Positions 50,256 to 62,404 of a stretch of DNA of 64,000 bases are shown piece after piece. Position numbers and translations under genes: made by a program. The notes beneath the pieces are model-generated. The model did not search any database, was not told where the DNA came from, and worked only from the letters and a program-made list of their open reading frames with translations. The first letter of the stretch is position 1. Every line of letters begins with the position of its first letter. The stretch comes from Dama dama. Lineage: Eukaryota; Chordata; Mammalia; Artiodactyla; Cervidae. The stretch is taken from assembly GCF_033118175.1 (NCBI RefSeq), contig NC_083714.1:15066001-15130000 (forward strand), in the 5' to 3' direction.

Positions 50256-50924
50256 CACAAGGTTCTCTTGGGTGCAAATCCACCCTCCTTCTTTCAATCC
50301 ACCTGGCCCGTATATATGAAGCCCATCTTTCAATCAGAGATTATCAAAGATTTTTGTGCATACTGTAGAATCTGCTGAGGGTCTTCCTCCTCTGACTGTT
50401 GATGTCCTTACCCATCAAGGAACCTCTCCAAAGTCCCAGTTTAGATGGACAGAAATCTTTCATCTTAGTTTGACACTTTCATCTTCTACATGGGCTCTCC
50501 GTTGCAAGTCCTTTGCAACAGTGACAAATCTTAACACAGGGCTGAGGTCTGGTCTGTTCAAGAAAGACATTACACTTGATTTTGAATGTTTGGTTCTGAG
50601 AGGCATTGGGGGCTCCTGTGTTTCAAACAGACATACAAGACAGTAATGAAGGAAGGAAGCAGGGGAGGAGAACAAAGAACCAAAGAGAAGGAGAGGAAAA
50701 AAACAGAGAGGGTATCTAATCTATCTTTCACATCTAAGGAAGTAGAAACCTAAGCCAGCTCACACAGTCTTAGCCATATGATGTTTTAAATTATTCATAT
50801 AAGGAAATTTCACACTGCAACCTGTCAACACTGTCAGTTCTAGTCATGAATTTTCCAGTCCATTTGAGACTTCTGCTTTTTGGAGTTATAAAAGGAGAGG
50901 CACTTCTTGGTAAACATCTTATTC
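50256..50924. other. Non-coding stretch
   Basis: A 96-codon open frame at 50356-50646 has no recognisable domain. No repeat is clear. Confidence 0.35.
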
Positions 50925-51125
50925 CAGAATATGGTAGAAATGAACCAGAGCTGAAACTATGCATTTTCAGTGTGGCAATACAAGCTGATAGCCTTGAAAC
51001 CTGGGGTTTTCAGCCTAGGTCTTCTAATCAGCAGTGTGATTTGGGACAAATCATCTTTCTATGGCCTTTTTACTTTCATCTGGAAAATGAGAGCAAGTTG
51101 GACTGTAAAATCTATAAGTTCTCCT
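50925..51125 (+). mobile_element. MIR SINE, diverged
   Basis: GATTTGGGACAAATCATCTT and TACTTTCATCTGGAAAATGA in MIR order. Confidence 0.55.
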
Positions 51126-51305
51126 CTTTGAAGATATTATACCAAATATTTGGTTCTCAAAGAGCACCTTGGAATTTGATTTCCAAGGAACTAATGCTGC
51201 CATCTTGTGGCAAAGAAGGGTTTCTTTTTGGCCTTCAGATAGTGTACCAATGATGATTTGCTTTCACTCAGTACATTTTCTATCTATTCACTTGCCTACT
51301 TATAT

Positions 51306-51323
51306 ATCCATCCATCCATCCAT
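51306..51323. repeat. (ATCC)n microsatellite
   Basis: Four to five copies of ATCC. Confidence 0.8.
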
Positions 51324-51599
51324 TTTATATCTTATTTTCTACTAAAGTAAAATATTCACAAGGGTGATAGATTTTGACTAACTGAGCACACCTAGCACCC
51401 AGATCATGAAAGAGAAGATTATGAGATCCCAGAAGTTCCCTTATGTCCCTTTTCAATCACTTTCACCCCCACATACACACAGACATAATGAATTTCACAA
51501 ATGTAAGGAACAGAAGGAAATGTATGAAGCAGAAGGAACCAGATGCATAAGTTACTACCTGCTCACTATCCTGATTATTAATAACATAGTTTAGCTTTG

Positions 51600-52190
51600 C
51601 TTGATTTTGTACTTTATATAAACTGAATTATGCACTGTGTACTCTTTTGCACCTGGCTTCTTTTGCTCAACATTATGCTCATGAAATTCATCCATACTGT
51701 TGCATGTAGCTGTAGATCGTTCTCATTGCTGTATAGTATTCCTCAAGAGCCTTTTAAAAATTATTCTGTAATTAAATTAAATTTTATTTTTTAATAAAAA
51801 AGTAATTATGTGTATGATAGAAAATATTTTAAAAGTCTTAACTCTCCATCTAAAGGCAACCATCATTAATATTTTGGTGTATTTCATTTTAGTATTTTTC
51901 CTATGCATATTTTTCAACATATTTAATAGTTATATAGAATCATATATGCAAATTTAATTATATTAATACTATAATGTAAATACTGTGTAGTTAAAATATT
52001 CATGGATATTATTTTTAATAAATACATTCTCTTACTGTTAGACAGTTGGGATATTTGTTTTACTTTGTTTTTTGTTTGTTTTGTTTTTTACTATTAACAA
52101 ACACAATGAACATGTTTGACCGCAAAATGTTTTCTGTTCTTTGAAGGACTTTCCTTGGAATGAAATATCAGAAGTAGGGTTACTGAGTCA
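51600..52190 (-). mobile_element. Old L1-type fragment, antisense
   Basis: GCACCTGGCTTCTTTTGCTC, AACATTATGCTCATGAAATT and CTTTCCTTGGAATGAAATAT read as reversed old L1. AT-rich and diverged. Confidence 0.5.
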
Positions 52191-52264
52191 AAGTCTTTAG
52201 CAACAGGAGACCATTCCAGTTTGTGCCTAGAATGCAGTGAAAAGAGAATGAGGAAGGAACTGGC

Positions 52265-52445
52265 TCACACTGAACACCTAGTAGTACATGACTCAGACAC
52301 TGTGCTAGGAGCTTTGCTGACGTTCTCTCACTTAGTTCTCACAAGAACTCTAAGAGGTACCTAGAAGCTGCATTTTGGAGGGAGAAAAACCAAGGCTCAG
52401 AGAGGTAAGGTCAGTTGTCCAAAGCCACACAATGAGTAAAGCAGC
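52265..52445 (-). mobile_element. MIR SINE
   Basis: Reversed MIR: ACACTGTGCTAGGAGCTTTG, CTTAGTTCTCACAAGAACTC, AAGGCTCAGAGAGGTAAGGT. Confidence 0.75.
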
Positions 52446-53577
52446 AGAAGCAAGATTTGGATTCCTGTCTGTCCCTTACAGAGCTTGGGATCTTTAAACT
52501 CTACCACACTGCCCCCCAGAGTGCAATTTTAATAATGCAATTGAAATGCATCCGCTTTTCCCAGTTCTCTTCTCCAGAAGCCTGTCACAGTTCCTAAAAA
52601 CCTGCAAATGTTCTCTGGTAGGGGAAAATTACACATATTTCAGCCTTTACACTGAACCAAGGTATCAGAGTGGTTCTGGTCTTCTTGCCAGCCTAAGAGA
52701 TAGAGATTAAGTACCAAGAGAGTGTGAGCCATGTTTCTCAACTATGTTCATACTTCTTAAATTTCCTCTAGAAGGAAATGAGAATTTCCTTGTTTGTTTC
52801 CTCTCTATTAAAGCATCTGAGTGTTTTCTCTTCTTTGCCCACTGACACCCCCCCTAACTTTTCTCCAACTTGAATGTTGTCTTGTAGCCACCTGTTGCAC
52901 TACTAAAGTTCTTCTGCCCCTCCTCTCTGCAAATGCTAAAGCCTCACTGCTGGATTTCTGGATGCCCTTCTTGCTCATTCCTAGGTACTTTCTAGTTTCT
53001 GTATTCCTTACCTCCTGCCAAGTCCATCTTCTCTATTTTTCCCCATCTCTTCTTATTATCTGCTGCTGCTACTACTATTGCTACCACCACCACCAACAGC
53101 ATCTTAGGTGATCTCCCAGGTTACTTGCAGGCACTTTGGGAAACAGAAAGAGGAGAGCCCTGAGAGAATGAGAAGGGAAAGAAGAAAAGATTTGTGTTTG
53201 GAGCCATGAGCAACCAAAGCTTCAATCCAACCCATAAGTTGCATGTTAGATAAGTGTCAGGCAACTGGAGAGCTTTATAAGCATTCTAAATGCCTGCCAT
53301 GAAGACAATTAACAGCCTTCTTCGCTCTCATTTAGGGCCGAGGTCTGAGGGAGATGTCAGTATGTCCTGCCTTGTTCTGAATTGCCCAACAAGCAAGACC
53401 TTTCTCAGAATGCTGTACGCCCTGCATCTTCAACCTGACACCAAAATAACACTCCATGCAATACCCCCATCCTGATGCTAAAGTCTACACAAAGTTTGAG
53501 GACTGTTGAACACAAAACTGATGGATGTCAAAATCCTATTGCTTTCCTATCTGGTACAGGAACTTTTGGATATCCAT
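52446..53577. other. Non-coding stretch
   Basis: A trinucleotide-rich patch (TGCTGCTGCTACTACT, ACCACCACCACC) lies at 53060-53097. No gene is supported. Confidence 0.4.
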
Positions 53578-53652
53578 AGTGAAGTGAGTCATTCAGTCGT
53601 GTCAGACTCTTTGTGACACAATGGACTATAGCCCACCAGGCTTCTCTGGCCA
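53578..53652 (-). mobile_element. Bov-A-type SINE fragment
   Basis: GTCATTCAGTCGTGTCAGAC and ATGGACTATAGCCCACCAGG are the reversed 3' part of a Bov-A unit. Confidence 0.85.
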
Positions 53653-56225
53653 TTTATGCAGAAATAAATAAACTTCAATCCTCCTCTCATACCGTAAACA
53701 AAATTAACTCAAAATGGACCATCAAACTAAATATAGGAGCTAAAACTATAAAAGTTTTAGAAGAAAACATAGGAATAAATCTTCATTACCTTGAGTCAGG
53801 CTACAGTTTTGTAGATATGATAAAAGCATAAGCAACAAAGGAAAATAAAAAATTGGACTTAATCAAAATTTAAAACTTTTATATGACAACAAATTCTTAG
53901 AATCAAATTACCAAACCAACTCAAGAATAAATGGAAAATCTGTATAGACCTATAACAGTTAGGAATGATGAATCAGTAATTAAAAAAAAAAAAAGTCTCA
54001 ACAAAGAAAAGTCCAGGACCAGATGGCTTCACTGGTGAACTTTACCAAACAGTTAAAGTAGAATGAACACCAATCCTTCTCAAACTCTCCCACCAAAATA
54101 GAAGTAGAATTCATTCTACTTCTGAATTCATTCTACAAGGACAGTTTTCCCCTGATATCAAAGCCAGGCAAAGGCATCACAAGAGAACTACAGGCAAATA
54201 TGCCATACGAACACAGATTCAAGCAATTTCAACAAAATACTTGCAAACAAATCTATCAGCATATTAAAAGGACCACAATAAGTGAGATTTATCCCAGGAA
54301 TGCAAGGGTGGTTTACATAAGAAAATTAATCAATGTAATTAATACACTGTATTAACAGAAGAGAGAAATAAACCACATGATTTTAGTTAGGGTAGAAAAG
54401 GTAATTGATGGACTCCAACCACCTTCTCTTGATAAAAACTTTCAACAAAATAAGAATAGAAGGGAACTTCTTCAGCATGATAATGACCATTTATGAAAAA
54501 TCCACAGTTAGTACTATACTCAATGATGAAAGACTGGAAATATTTCCCTAAGATCAGAAATGAAGCAAGGATAACTGCTTTTACTATTACTATTTAAAAT
54601 GCTGATTATACTAGAAGCTTTAGTCCAGATCAGTTAGGCAATAAAAGTCATCTAAATTGGAAACACAGAAGTAAAAGTATCTCTATTGCAGATAACATTA
54701 ATATATATTGTTTTGTATATCTATAACATTCAAGAGAATACACACACACACACACTACAATAAATACATTCACTGAAGTTACAGGGTACAAAAACAACAA
54801 AAAAATTAATTGAGTTTCTACACACCAGCAATAAAAAATCTAAAAAGGAAGTTAGGAAAAACAACTATATTTATAATAATATCCAAAGAATAAAAGGCTT
54901 AGGAACAAATTTAACCAAGGAGGTAAAAGACTTGTACTCTGAAAACTACAAAACATCACTGGAAGATATTGAAGAAGATCTGACAAAACTGAAAGATATC
55001 TCATTTGTGTGGATTAGGAGACAATATTGTTAAGATGGCAATACTACCCAAAATAATCTACAAATTCAATGCAGTCTATATCAAAATTTCAATGATCTTT
55101 TTTTTGTTGTTGAAATAGAAAAGCAAACCTTCAAATTAATATGGAATTGCAAGGGGACCCAAATAGCCAAAGTAATCTTGAAAAAGAAGAACAAAGTTGG
55201 AGGACTCACTCTCCCCAATTTAATCAGCCATTTAAAGAAATGAAGGACTGACACAAGCTACAACGTGCAAGATCCTGGAACACATTAAGTAAGTGAAAGA
55301 AGCCAGACACAAAAGGTCACATACAGGATGATTCCATTTATATGAAATAGTCAGCACAGTAAATCCATAGAGACACAACATAGATTGGTTGTTGCCAGAG
55401 GCTAGGGGGAATGAGGAATGGGGAACAACTGCTTAATAGGTACAGGGGGCTTTTAGGGGGTGATGATGAAAATGTTTGGGAACTAGATAAAGGTGATGGT
55501 TGTACAACATTTTAAATGCACTAAATGTCACTGAATTGTATTCACTTGAAAGTGGTTAATTTTATGGTATGTGATTTCACCTCAATAAAAAAGTGTAAAC
55601 TTTTGTGTTTCAAAAGATACCATCAAGAAAGTGAAAAGACAACCCACAATATGGGAAAAATATTTGCAAATCAAGCAAATATCCACAGTAATCACCTTTT
55701 ACAACATAACAATTAAAAGAAAATACAATGAAAAAATTAAAAACACAATGGCCAAAGATTTGAAAAGATATTTCTTCAAAGAAGATATAAAAATGGCCAA
55801 GAAGCACATGAAAAGATGTTTTCTCATAACATCTTAGTTACTAGGGAAATACAGCTATAATGAGATATCAGTTTATACCACTAGGATGGCTAGAATTTAA
55901 AAAAAAATATGGAAAGTATCTAGTGTTGGTGAGAATGAGGAGGAATTTGAACACATGCATTGCTGGTAGAAATGAAAAATGGTGCAGCCTCTTTGAAAAA
56001 CAATTTGGTAGTTCCTCAAAAATTTAAACATACAGTGATCATATGGCCCAACAATTCTACACCTATGTATATACCCAAGATAAATGAACATACATGTTCA
56101 CCAAAACAATGTGTACATGAATGTTCCTAGTGGCATTATTCATAATAGCCAAAAAAGTGGAAACAACCCAAATGTCTATCAACTGGTGGATGAATTTATA
56201 AAACGGGGTATATCCAAAAATAGAA
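53653..56225 (+). mobile_element. Mosaic of old L1 fragments
   Basis: Pieces are out of order: ORF2 C-terminal-like at 53653-53885, RT-like at 53975-55235 (GTCCAGGACCAGATGGCTTC), 3' end at 55245-55595, then another ORF2 C-terminus from about 55600. At least three separate L1 copies are needed to explain this. Confidence 0.75.
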
Positions 56226-56254
56226 TATTCTTCACCTTTTAAGAGATAAAGTCT

Positions 56255-56380
56255 GTAAAACCTTTTCTAATTCTTTGCCACTCTAACTCCAGGGTTCATT
56301 GGGCACTCCCTCCTCCATGTTCCCTCAGTATCCCATATATGTATCTACAATGCTTTGTTGTACTTCTTTATGAGAAGTGA
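56255..56380 (+). mobile_element. L2-like fragment
   Basis: CTAACTCCAGGGTTCATTGG and TACAATGCTTTGTTGTACTT resemble the L2 3' region. Confidence 0.4.
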
Positions 56381-56519
56381 AACCATCTACCACCACAACA
56401 ATTTATTGTCTACATCCTTTGCCTTTACTATTCTACTGTCTTCATCAACATAACTTTACTATTTCAGGAAATTCCTGCCTAGAAAGGTGAAAGTTGCTAA
56501 TAAACTTTATTACCAGGAC

Positions 56520-56751
56520 TTTGGGCTTCCCTGGTAACTCAGTTGGTGAAGAATCTGTCTGCAATGCAGGAGATCTAGGTTTGATCCCTGGGTCAGGAAG
56601 ACCCCCTGGAGAAGGGAAAGGCTACTACCCACTCCAGTGTTCTTGTCTGGAGAATTCCATGGACAGAGAAGCCTGGTGGGCTACAGTCCATGGGGTCGCA
56701 AATAGTCGGACATGATTGAGCAACTAAACCACCACCACTACCACCACCACC
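56520..56751 (+). mobile_element. Bov-tA SINE with (ACC)n tail
   Basis: Full Bov-tA whose 3' tail is an ACC repeat. ACCAGGAC is repeated at 56512-56519 and 56752-56759. Confidence 0.93.
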
Positions 56752-56873
56752 ACCAGGACCTTACCAAGAGAACCATCAACTCCTCAACAGAAATCATCAA
56801 CCAATAGTTTACACCCCAAAGCTCTTTGACCCCCCTCTCCTCTAAATCCTCACCTACTAGGTCCACCAGTCTT

Positions 56874-56957
56874 TTTTTTTTTTTTTACTTTTATTATTTT
56901 TTTTCCCAGTGGGTTTTGTCATACATTGATATGAATCAGCCATGGATTTACATGTAT
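56874..56957 (-). mobile_element. 84-base L1 insertion
   Basis: Reversed poly-A (T run), then TCATACATTGATATGAATCA and the L1 3' UTR, ending after TTACATGTAT. A perfect 14-base duplication GGTCCACCAGTCTT is at 56860-56873 and 56958-56971. Confidence 0.95.
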
Positions 56958-57214
56958 GGTCCACCAGTCTTAAACTATTGCATTGTGATCCAGGCCCCTC
57001 CTCATTGAAAGATCCACTGTAAACAAGACTGCACAATCTCATGAGTATCCTGACTTAACCTTCACCCTTTATAGATGCTACTGAGTCTCTACTGAGCTAG
57101 TATTCCCCCTTACATGGAGAAAATAAACTCAGCCTTGTGTCCTCAATGGGTAGATTTTATTAATATTTTGAAGGAAATAGAATTCCACACTTGTGTGCAT
57201 ATTTATCTCTACTA

Positions 57215-57345
57215 GATTTGGGGTTCCTTGAGAGCACAGACTATGTCTGTTTTTCTTTTAATGCTCCATATCTAGCATACTTCCTGGAATATTGTTAAGG
57301 ATTTAAGCAAGAATTGTATTGAATGAATGAATGAATGAGAGGTAA
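57215..57345 (+). mobile_element. L2 LINE 3' end
   Basis: GAGAGCACAGACTATGTCTG, then TGAATGAATGAATGAATGAG, the usual L2 end. Confidence 0.65.
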
Positions 57346-57762
57346 GCAAATCTGTAGTCTGTTAAAACATTTAGGCTATTGAAATAACACAGGGTAAAAA
57401 GATGAAGGCTTCAATCAAGGTGGGTCCAAATAGAGAAGAGGGTGAAATACATTTAGAAGGAAGAATTAATGAGACTATATAACATATTTAACGTGGTAGG
57501 TAAAGAAGAGGACAGAATTAAAACTGACTGAGGTTTTTCTCTTGGGTGACTGGGTAGATGCCACTTAAAACTTTTTAATGTTGATAATGAATTTAAGAGG
57601 AAGAAAAAGTGTTGAGGGCAAAACGATAAAGTCTACTTGGACATTCACTTTGAACTCTAGTGTTTTCATACTTCTATATTGCCATTCTGATTAAAAAGCA
57701 CTGAACTTGGAGTCTAGAAGCTTGGATTCTGGCTCTGGTTTGACTGATTGTAGGCACTTTGC
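57346..57762. other. Non-coding stretch
   Basis: No recognised element. A degraded repeat is possible. Confidence 0.35.
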
Positions 57763-57988
57763 TGGACTTCCCAAGTGGCTCAATGGGTAAAGAATCCACC
57801 TGCTGTGCAGAAGACGCAGGAGACTTGGGTTAGATTCTTGGGTCAAGAAGATCCCCTGGAGGAGGAAATGGCAACCCATTCCAGTATTCTTGCCTGGGAA
57901 ATCCCATGGACCAGAGGAGCCTGGCAGGATACAGTTCGTGAAATCGCAAAAGAGTTGGACATGGCTAAAGCAACTGAGCACACACACG
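57763..57988 (+). mobile_element. Bov-tA SINE
   Basis: TGGACTTCCCAAGTGGCTCA head and Bov-A body with a short CA tail. GGCACTTTGC (57753-57762) and GGCATTTTGC (57989-57998) flank it. Confidence 0.92.
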
Positions 57989-58319
57989 GGCATTTTGCCA
58001 TTATGTCCGTGCTTTGCTCTCATCTTTAAAATGAAACTAATGGATCTTCATGTATCATTCCCACTATAATAATCTTGGATAGAATGATGAATTACACCAT
58101 ATCTCTTGCATGATCTGAAGTAAAGATATATAAGAGAACAGCAGAGGGCATCATTATATAAAAGGTACACAGACTATAAAAAAAACAGTTTTAAGAATAG
58201 ATCAGCATTTTCAGGCTGTAATGGGTCTTTGTAAATAACCTTATATTTGCATAATATTTTATAAAATTAACAAAATAAATTGAACTATGAATTTTTAAAT
58301 ATGTGATTTGTCCTTACCA

Positions 58320-58460
58320 TAATCATGTGATCTGCATTGGAAATAGATTACCTTATTTTATGGTTGAGGAAACAAGTTTTGAGAAACTAGTAAGTTTTCC
58401 TGGCCCATAAAGCTAGTAAAAAGCAAAGAAAAGACTAAAGCCAGATCTTTAAACTCATAT
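58320..58460 (-). mobile_element. MIR SINE fragment
   Basis: Reversed MIR: TTATTTTATGGTTGAGGAAA and AGACTAAAGCCAGATCTTTA. Confidence 0.6.
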
Positions 58461-58841
58461 GTTTTGATTCACTGGCTTGATAATTGACTGAAAGATGAGA
58501 AAGAGCATTAAAATGGTTTAGTTAAAACTAAAGATGTTTAAAGAGATCCTCTCTTCTGTGAGGTAAATGCTTTCTATACTACACATAGGTATACAAAAAA
58601 TATGGCTTCTTTTTTTTTTTTAAATATGGCTTCTTTATTTACTGTAACTAGTTTAATTTTTTTCAGGAACCCTCCACCCTAGTGAAATATTGGTGGTACA
58701 GAAGAAAATGCACATATCCTCTTAAGAAACTGGGGGATGGCTAGCCAATTCTCAGTGCCATCCCTTTCTGCTTGTCTCTGTTGGTGTTTGCTGTAGGATG
58801 GCTGGTCTGATCTGGTATCTGGCCTGATATGCATTGCATGG

Positions 58842-59065
58842 GACCTAGTTGGTGGCTCAGATGGTAAAGAATCTGCCTGCACTGTAGGAGACTTGGGTTC
58901 CATCCCTGGGTTGGGAAGATCCCCTGGAGAAGGAAATGGAAACCCATTCCAATACTCTTGCCTGGAGAATTCCATGGACAGAGAAGCCTTGGAAGGCTAC
59001 AGTCCATGGGGTTGCGAAGAGTCAGAGACAACTGAGCGACTAACACATACACATACACATACACA
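58842..59065 (+). mobile_element. Bov-tA SINE with (ACATAC)n tail
   Basis: CCTAGTTGGTGGCTCAGATG head and Bov-A body, ending in an ACACATACACATACACAT tail. Confidence 0.92.
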
Positions 59066-59839
59066 TATTGCATATATGTAGTTCCATTTGACTTTTTGAC
59101 ATGAAATAGCATCCACTGCAGCTGCCTTACTACACTATTGCCTCTAGACACTGAGGTCCCTACCTTCAATAGCTCTGTCCAACTTCCAGGCCTCTGTTTG
59201 TCCAGTGGGCCTATTATTATCTCCCTGATCCTTCAGTGGGCACATGGTAGGTGGGTGAGTTTGGGTCTTTCAAAGAGCAGATACCAAGGTGGGTTAGAGG
59301 TATAAGATATTTATGGGGGAAATGCCTCTGAGGGATAAAAGGAAGGGAGCAGGAGTAATCAGGGAGAGTCTTCAGACCTAATGCAGGTCTGACCTTTGTA
59401 GAAAGAAAGAGAGAAAGGAGGCTGGGGTAGAAAGACTCTCAGACTGTAGCACCATTCTAAGAAAGCTTTAGCCAGGTCAATGGTGAATCTCAAAGCCAAA
59501 GTTACTCAGTAGAGGAGTCCTGCATCGCTCAGGTCTGGGACAGCTATAGGGTACCTGTCATACTCAATCATTGGTTAGGAGCAGTCTGGGAAAAGCATGC
59601 ATTTGGTGTCAATGCAATGGTGTATCCATAGGGGTGTAAGCTGGGGCTGTCAGCTATACTTCTACAAGAGGTTCTCTTGAAGAAAATCTGAGAGGAGCAT
59701 TTACACAGCTGCCACTATAGAGGAAATAAGATAACAAATGCATAGACAACTAAATGTAGAATATAAAACCAATATCAATATCACTTAGCAATAATTAGTG
59801 CCAGAAAGAAAATAAAAATCAGAGTAAGGCCATAAAAAG
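59066..59839. other. Non-coding stretch
   Basis: No repeat or coding signal that I can name. Confidence 0.35.
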
Positions 59840-59914
59840 TGACTTTTGCTTGAAAGGGACAGGGGAGCTCCTATGTTAAATGGCATGGTCATAGAAGGCC
59901 TTTCTGAGGTGGTG

Positions 59915-60121
59915 GGGCTTCCTGGTGGCTCAGTTGGTAAAGAATCCACCTGCCATGCAGGACACTTGGGCTTGATCCCTGAGTCAGGAAGATCCACTGG
60001 AAAAGGAAATGGCAACCCACTCCAGTATTCTTGCCTTGAGAATTCCATGGATACAGGAGCCTAGTGGGCTGCAGTCCATGGGGTCACAAAGAGACATGAC
60101 TTGGCAACTAAACCACCACCA
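59915..60121 (+). mobile_element. Bov-tA SINE
   Basis: GGGCTTCCTGGTGGCTCAGT head and Bov-A body. CTGAGGTGGTG (59904-59914) and CTGAGATGGTG (60122-60132) flank it. Confidence 0.95.
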
Positions 60122-60192
60122 CTGAGATGGTGACATTTGAGCAGAGGCCTAATGAAGAAAACTCTGTGAAAATCTCAGCAAAGAGCATTCCA

Positions 60193-60487
60193 TAGACTTA
60201 TGGACATGGGGAGAGGGGAGGAGAAGGTGAGATGTATGAAGAGTAACATGGAAACTTACATTACCATATGTAAAATAGGTAGCCAATGGGAATTTGCTGT
60301 ATGTCTCAGGAAACTCAAACAAGGGCTCTGTATCAATATAGAGGGGTGGGATGGGGTGGGAGATGGGAGGGAGGTTCAAAAGGGAGGGTATATATGTACA
60401 CCTATGGCTGATTCATGTTGAGGCTTGACAGAAAACAAAAAAATTCTGTAAAGCCATTATCCTTCAATAAAAAAATAAATTAAAAAA
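60193..60487 (+). mobile_element. Young L1 3' UTR insertion
   Basis: Ruminant L1 3' UTR (GTAACATGGAAACTTACATT; CCTATGGCTGATTCATGTTG) and poly-A tail. AAAGAGCATTCCA is duplicated at 60180-60192 and 60488-60500. Confidence 0.95.
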
Positions 60488-61049
60488 AAAGAGCATTCCA
60501 AGTGGAATGAATAGTTAGTAAAAAGGTCCTGAGGCAGGAATGAGTTCAGTGGTTTGAGGGAACAAAAAGAAAACCCATGTGTCTAGAGCAGAGTGAGGAA
60601 GGGGGAAGTGGTAGGAGATATTAACAAGGGCCTTGTAGGCTTTGATAAGCAGTTTGGATTTTATTCTGAGAAGGGGAATTGTTACACGTTTTCAGGCAAG
60701 AGAGTAACATAATCATCATTCTGCTTTGTAGAGAACTGACTGAGGGTCATATGAGTGAATAACCAGTTGGGAGGGAAGTTAGGCAGACCAGTTAGGAGGC
60801 TATGACAATTCAGCAGACACAAAGAGATGGATTAACTAGAATGGAAGTGCTGGAAGTGAAAGGAGGCAGTTAGATTAGTGATATATTTTAAAGATAAAAC
60901 TGTCAGAACATGCTGATGGATCTGATGAGGAGTAAGAGGTAAAGGGAGGAGCCCATGATGATTCCTAGGCTTGGGGCTTAAAAATACTCCATGAGATCAG
61001 TAAGAAAGAACATAGGGTGTTTGGGGTGGTAAGGTGTGAATCAAAGGTC

Positions 61050-61150
61050 TGTGCTGCATTACCATGAATATTGTAAAAACTATCGAAATGTACACTTTAA
61101 ATGGGTGGATTGTATGGTATATGAATTATATCTCATTAAAACTATTACTA
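61050..61150 (+). mobile_element. Old L1 3' end trace
   Basis: GTACACTTTAAATGGGTGGA and TATGGTATATGAATTATATC match the last bases of L1M elements. Confidence 0.65.
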
Positions 61151-61284
61151 AAAAAGAAAAAGTCTGTGTTAGATCTGTAAGAGGCCTCTTAGCCACCCAG
61201 AGAACAGTTAGAAACATGAATCTAAAGTTCAGGGGAGAGAGGTCAGAGCTGGAGATATAAATTTATGAGTCATCAACATGTTGA

Positions 61285-61745
61285 TGGCATTTGTTTTGTT
61301 ATCTATTGCCATGTTTTAAAGACACCCCAAAACTTACTAGCTTAAAGCAATGATGAATTATTATTTCTCATGATCCTGTGGGTTTCTCATGACTCCATGG
61401 CTACAATTATCTGGGAGCTCTGCTGTCCCTGGTACATCCACGTCTCGGGCCTTGGTGCTCACTGTCAGCCGGGGCACCTTAGTTCTCCTCTACGTGGCCT
61501 TTCTCTCCCCATGTGACAACTTATCATTTTCTCAAATAGTGTAAGTTTCATACATGGGAGCTGGCAGAAGGTACCTGGTCTTTTATAGGCCCAGAATTGC
61601 CACATTCTAGTTTCACCCATTGTGTGGCTCAGGTCAAGTTACAAGGCAGGCCTAGATATAAGGAGGAGGAGAAATCAATTTCACTTTTTCATTGGTAGAA
61701 TAATGTGCATGTACAACAATGGAAGGAATTATTGGCCATCTTTGT
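61285..61745 (+). mobile_element. ERVL-type (MLT2-like) LTR
   Basis: TTGTTATCTATTGCCATGTT, AAACTTACTAGCTTAAAGCA and TCCTGTGGGTTTCTCATGAC follow the 5' part of MLT2. No viral coding sequence is present. Confidence 0.55.
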
Positions 61746-61752
61746 AGATAAT

Positions 61753-61980
61753 TCGGGCTTCCCAGGTGGCACTAGTGGTAAAGAACCCGCCTACCAATGC
61801 AGGAGATGTAAGAAACATGGGTTCGATCCCTGAGTCGGGAAGATCCTTTGGAGGGCATGGCAACCCACTCCAGTATTCTTGCCTGGAGAATTCCATGGAC
61901 AGAGGAGCCTGGCGGGCTACAGTCCATGGGGTCACAAACAGTCAGACACAACTGAGCGACTAAGCATGCATGCTCCCACA
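61753..61980 (+). mobile_element. Bov-tA SINE
   Basis: GGGCTTCCCAGGTGGCACTA head and Bov-A body. TAGATAAT is repeated at 61745-61752 and 61981-61988. Confidence 0.94.
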
Positions 61981-62144
61981 TAGATAATACACCAAATATT
62001 TTCAGTTATGAGACTGAAATAGATCACTAAGAGAGTGAGTATACATAGATATTAAGGTATGAGGATGGAAGTCTGGAACACTCCATTGATGAAGAGGAAC
62101 CTGCAAAGGAGACTGGGAAACAGTATTATGTGAGGTATAGGAAA

Positions 62145-62285
62145 AACAGGAGATGGACCTGGGTTCAAATCCTGGTGTTCAAAACCTTAGATATCCACTA
62201 GACCCTGGATAAGTTTCTTAACCTTCCTAAGCCTTAATTTCCTTATCCATAAAATGAGGATAATAATAGAAATATTTTTCTATTC
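62145..62285 (+). mobile_element. MIR SINE
   Basis: GGACCTGGGTTCAAATCCTG, GGATAAGTTTCTTAACCTTC and AAAATGAGGATAATAATAGA. Confidence 0.8.
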
Positions 62286-62404
62286 CTTTTCTTCATCACA
62301 AGGCAGAGAAAGAATGAATAAATAAATAAATAAGTGGAAAAATAAAATTGTTCTTTGACTCAAACACAAGAAGCCACTGGTGACTTTGCAGAGTGGAATA
62401 TGAG

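Larger units (their letters stand above)
59840..60990 (+). mobile_element. Ancient mammalian interspersed repeat, split by two insertions
   Basis: Pieces such as GACATTTGAGCAGAGGCCTA, GGCCTTGTAGGCTTTGATAA and GCAGTTTGGATTTTATTCTG are familiar from many mammalian loci, but I cannot assign the family. A Bov-tA and a young L1 interrupt it. Confidence 0.5.
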
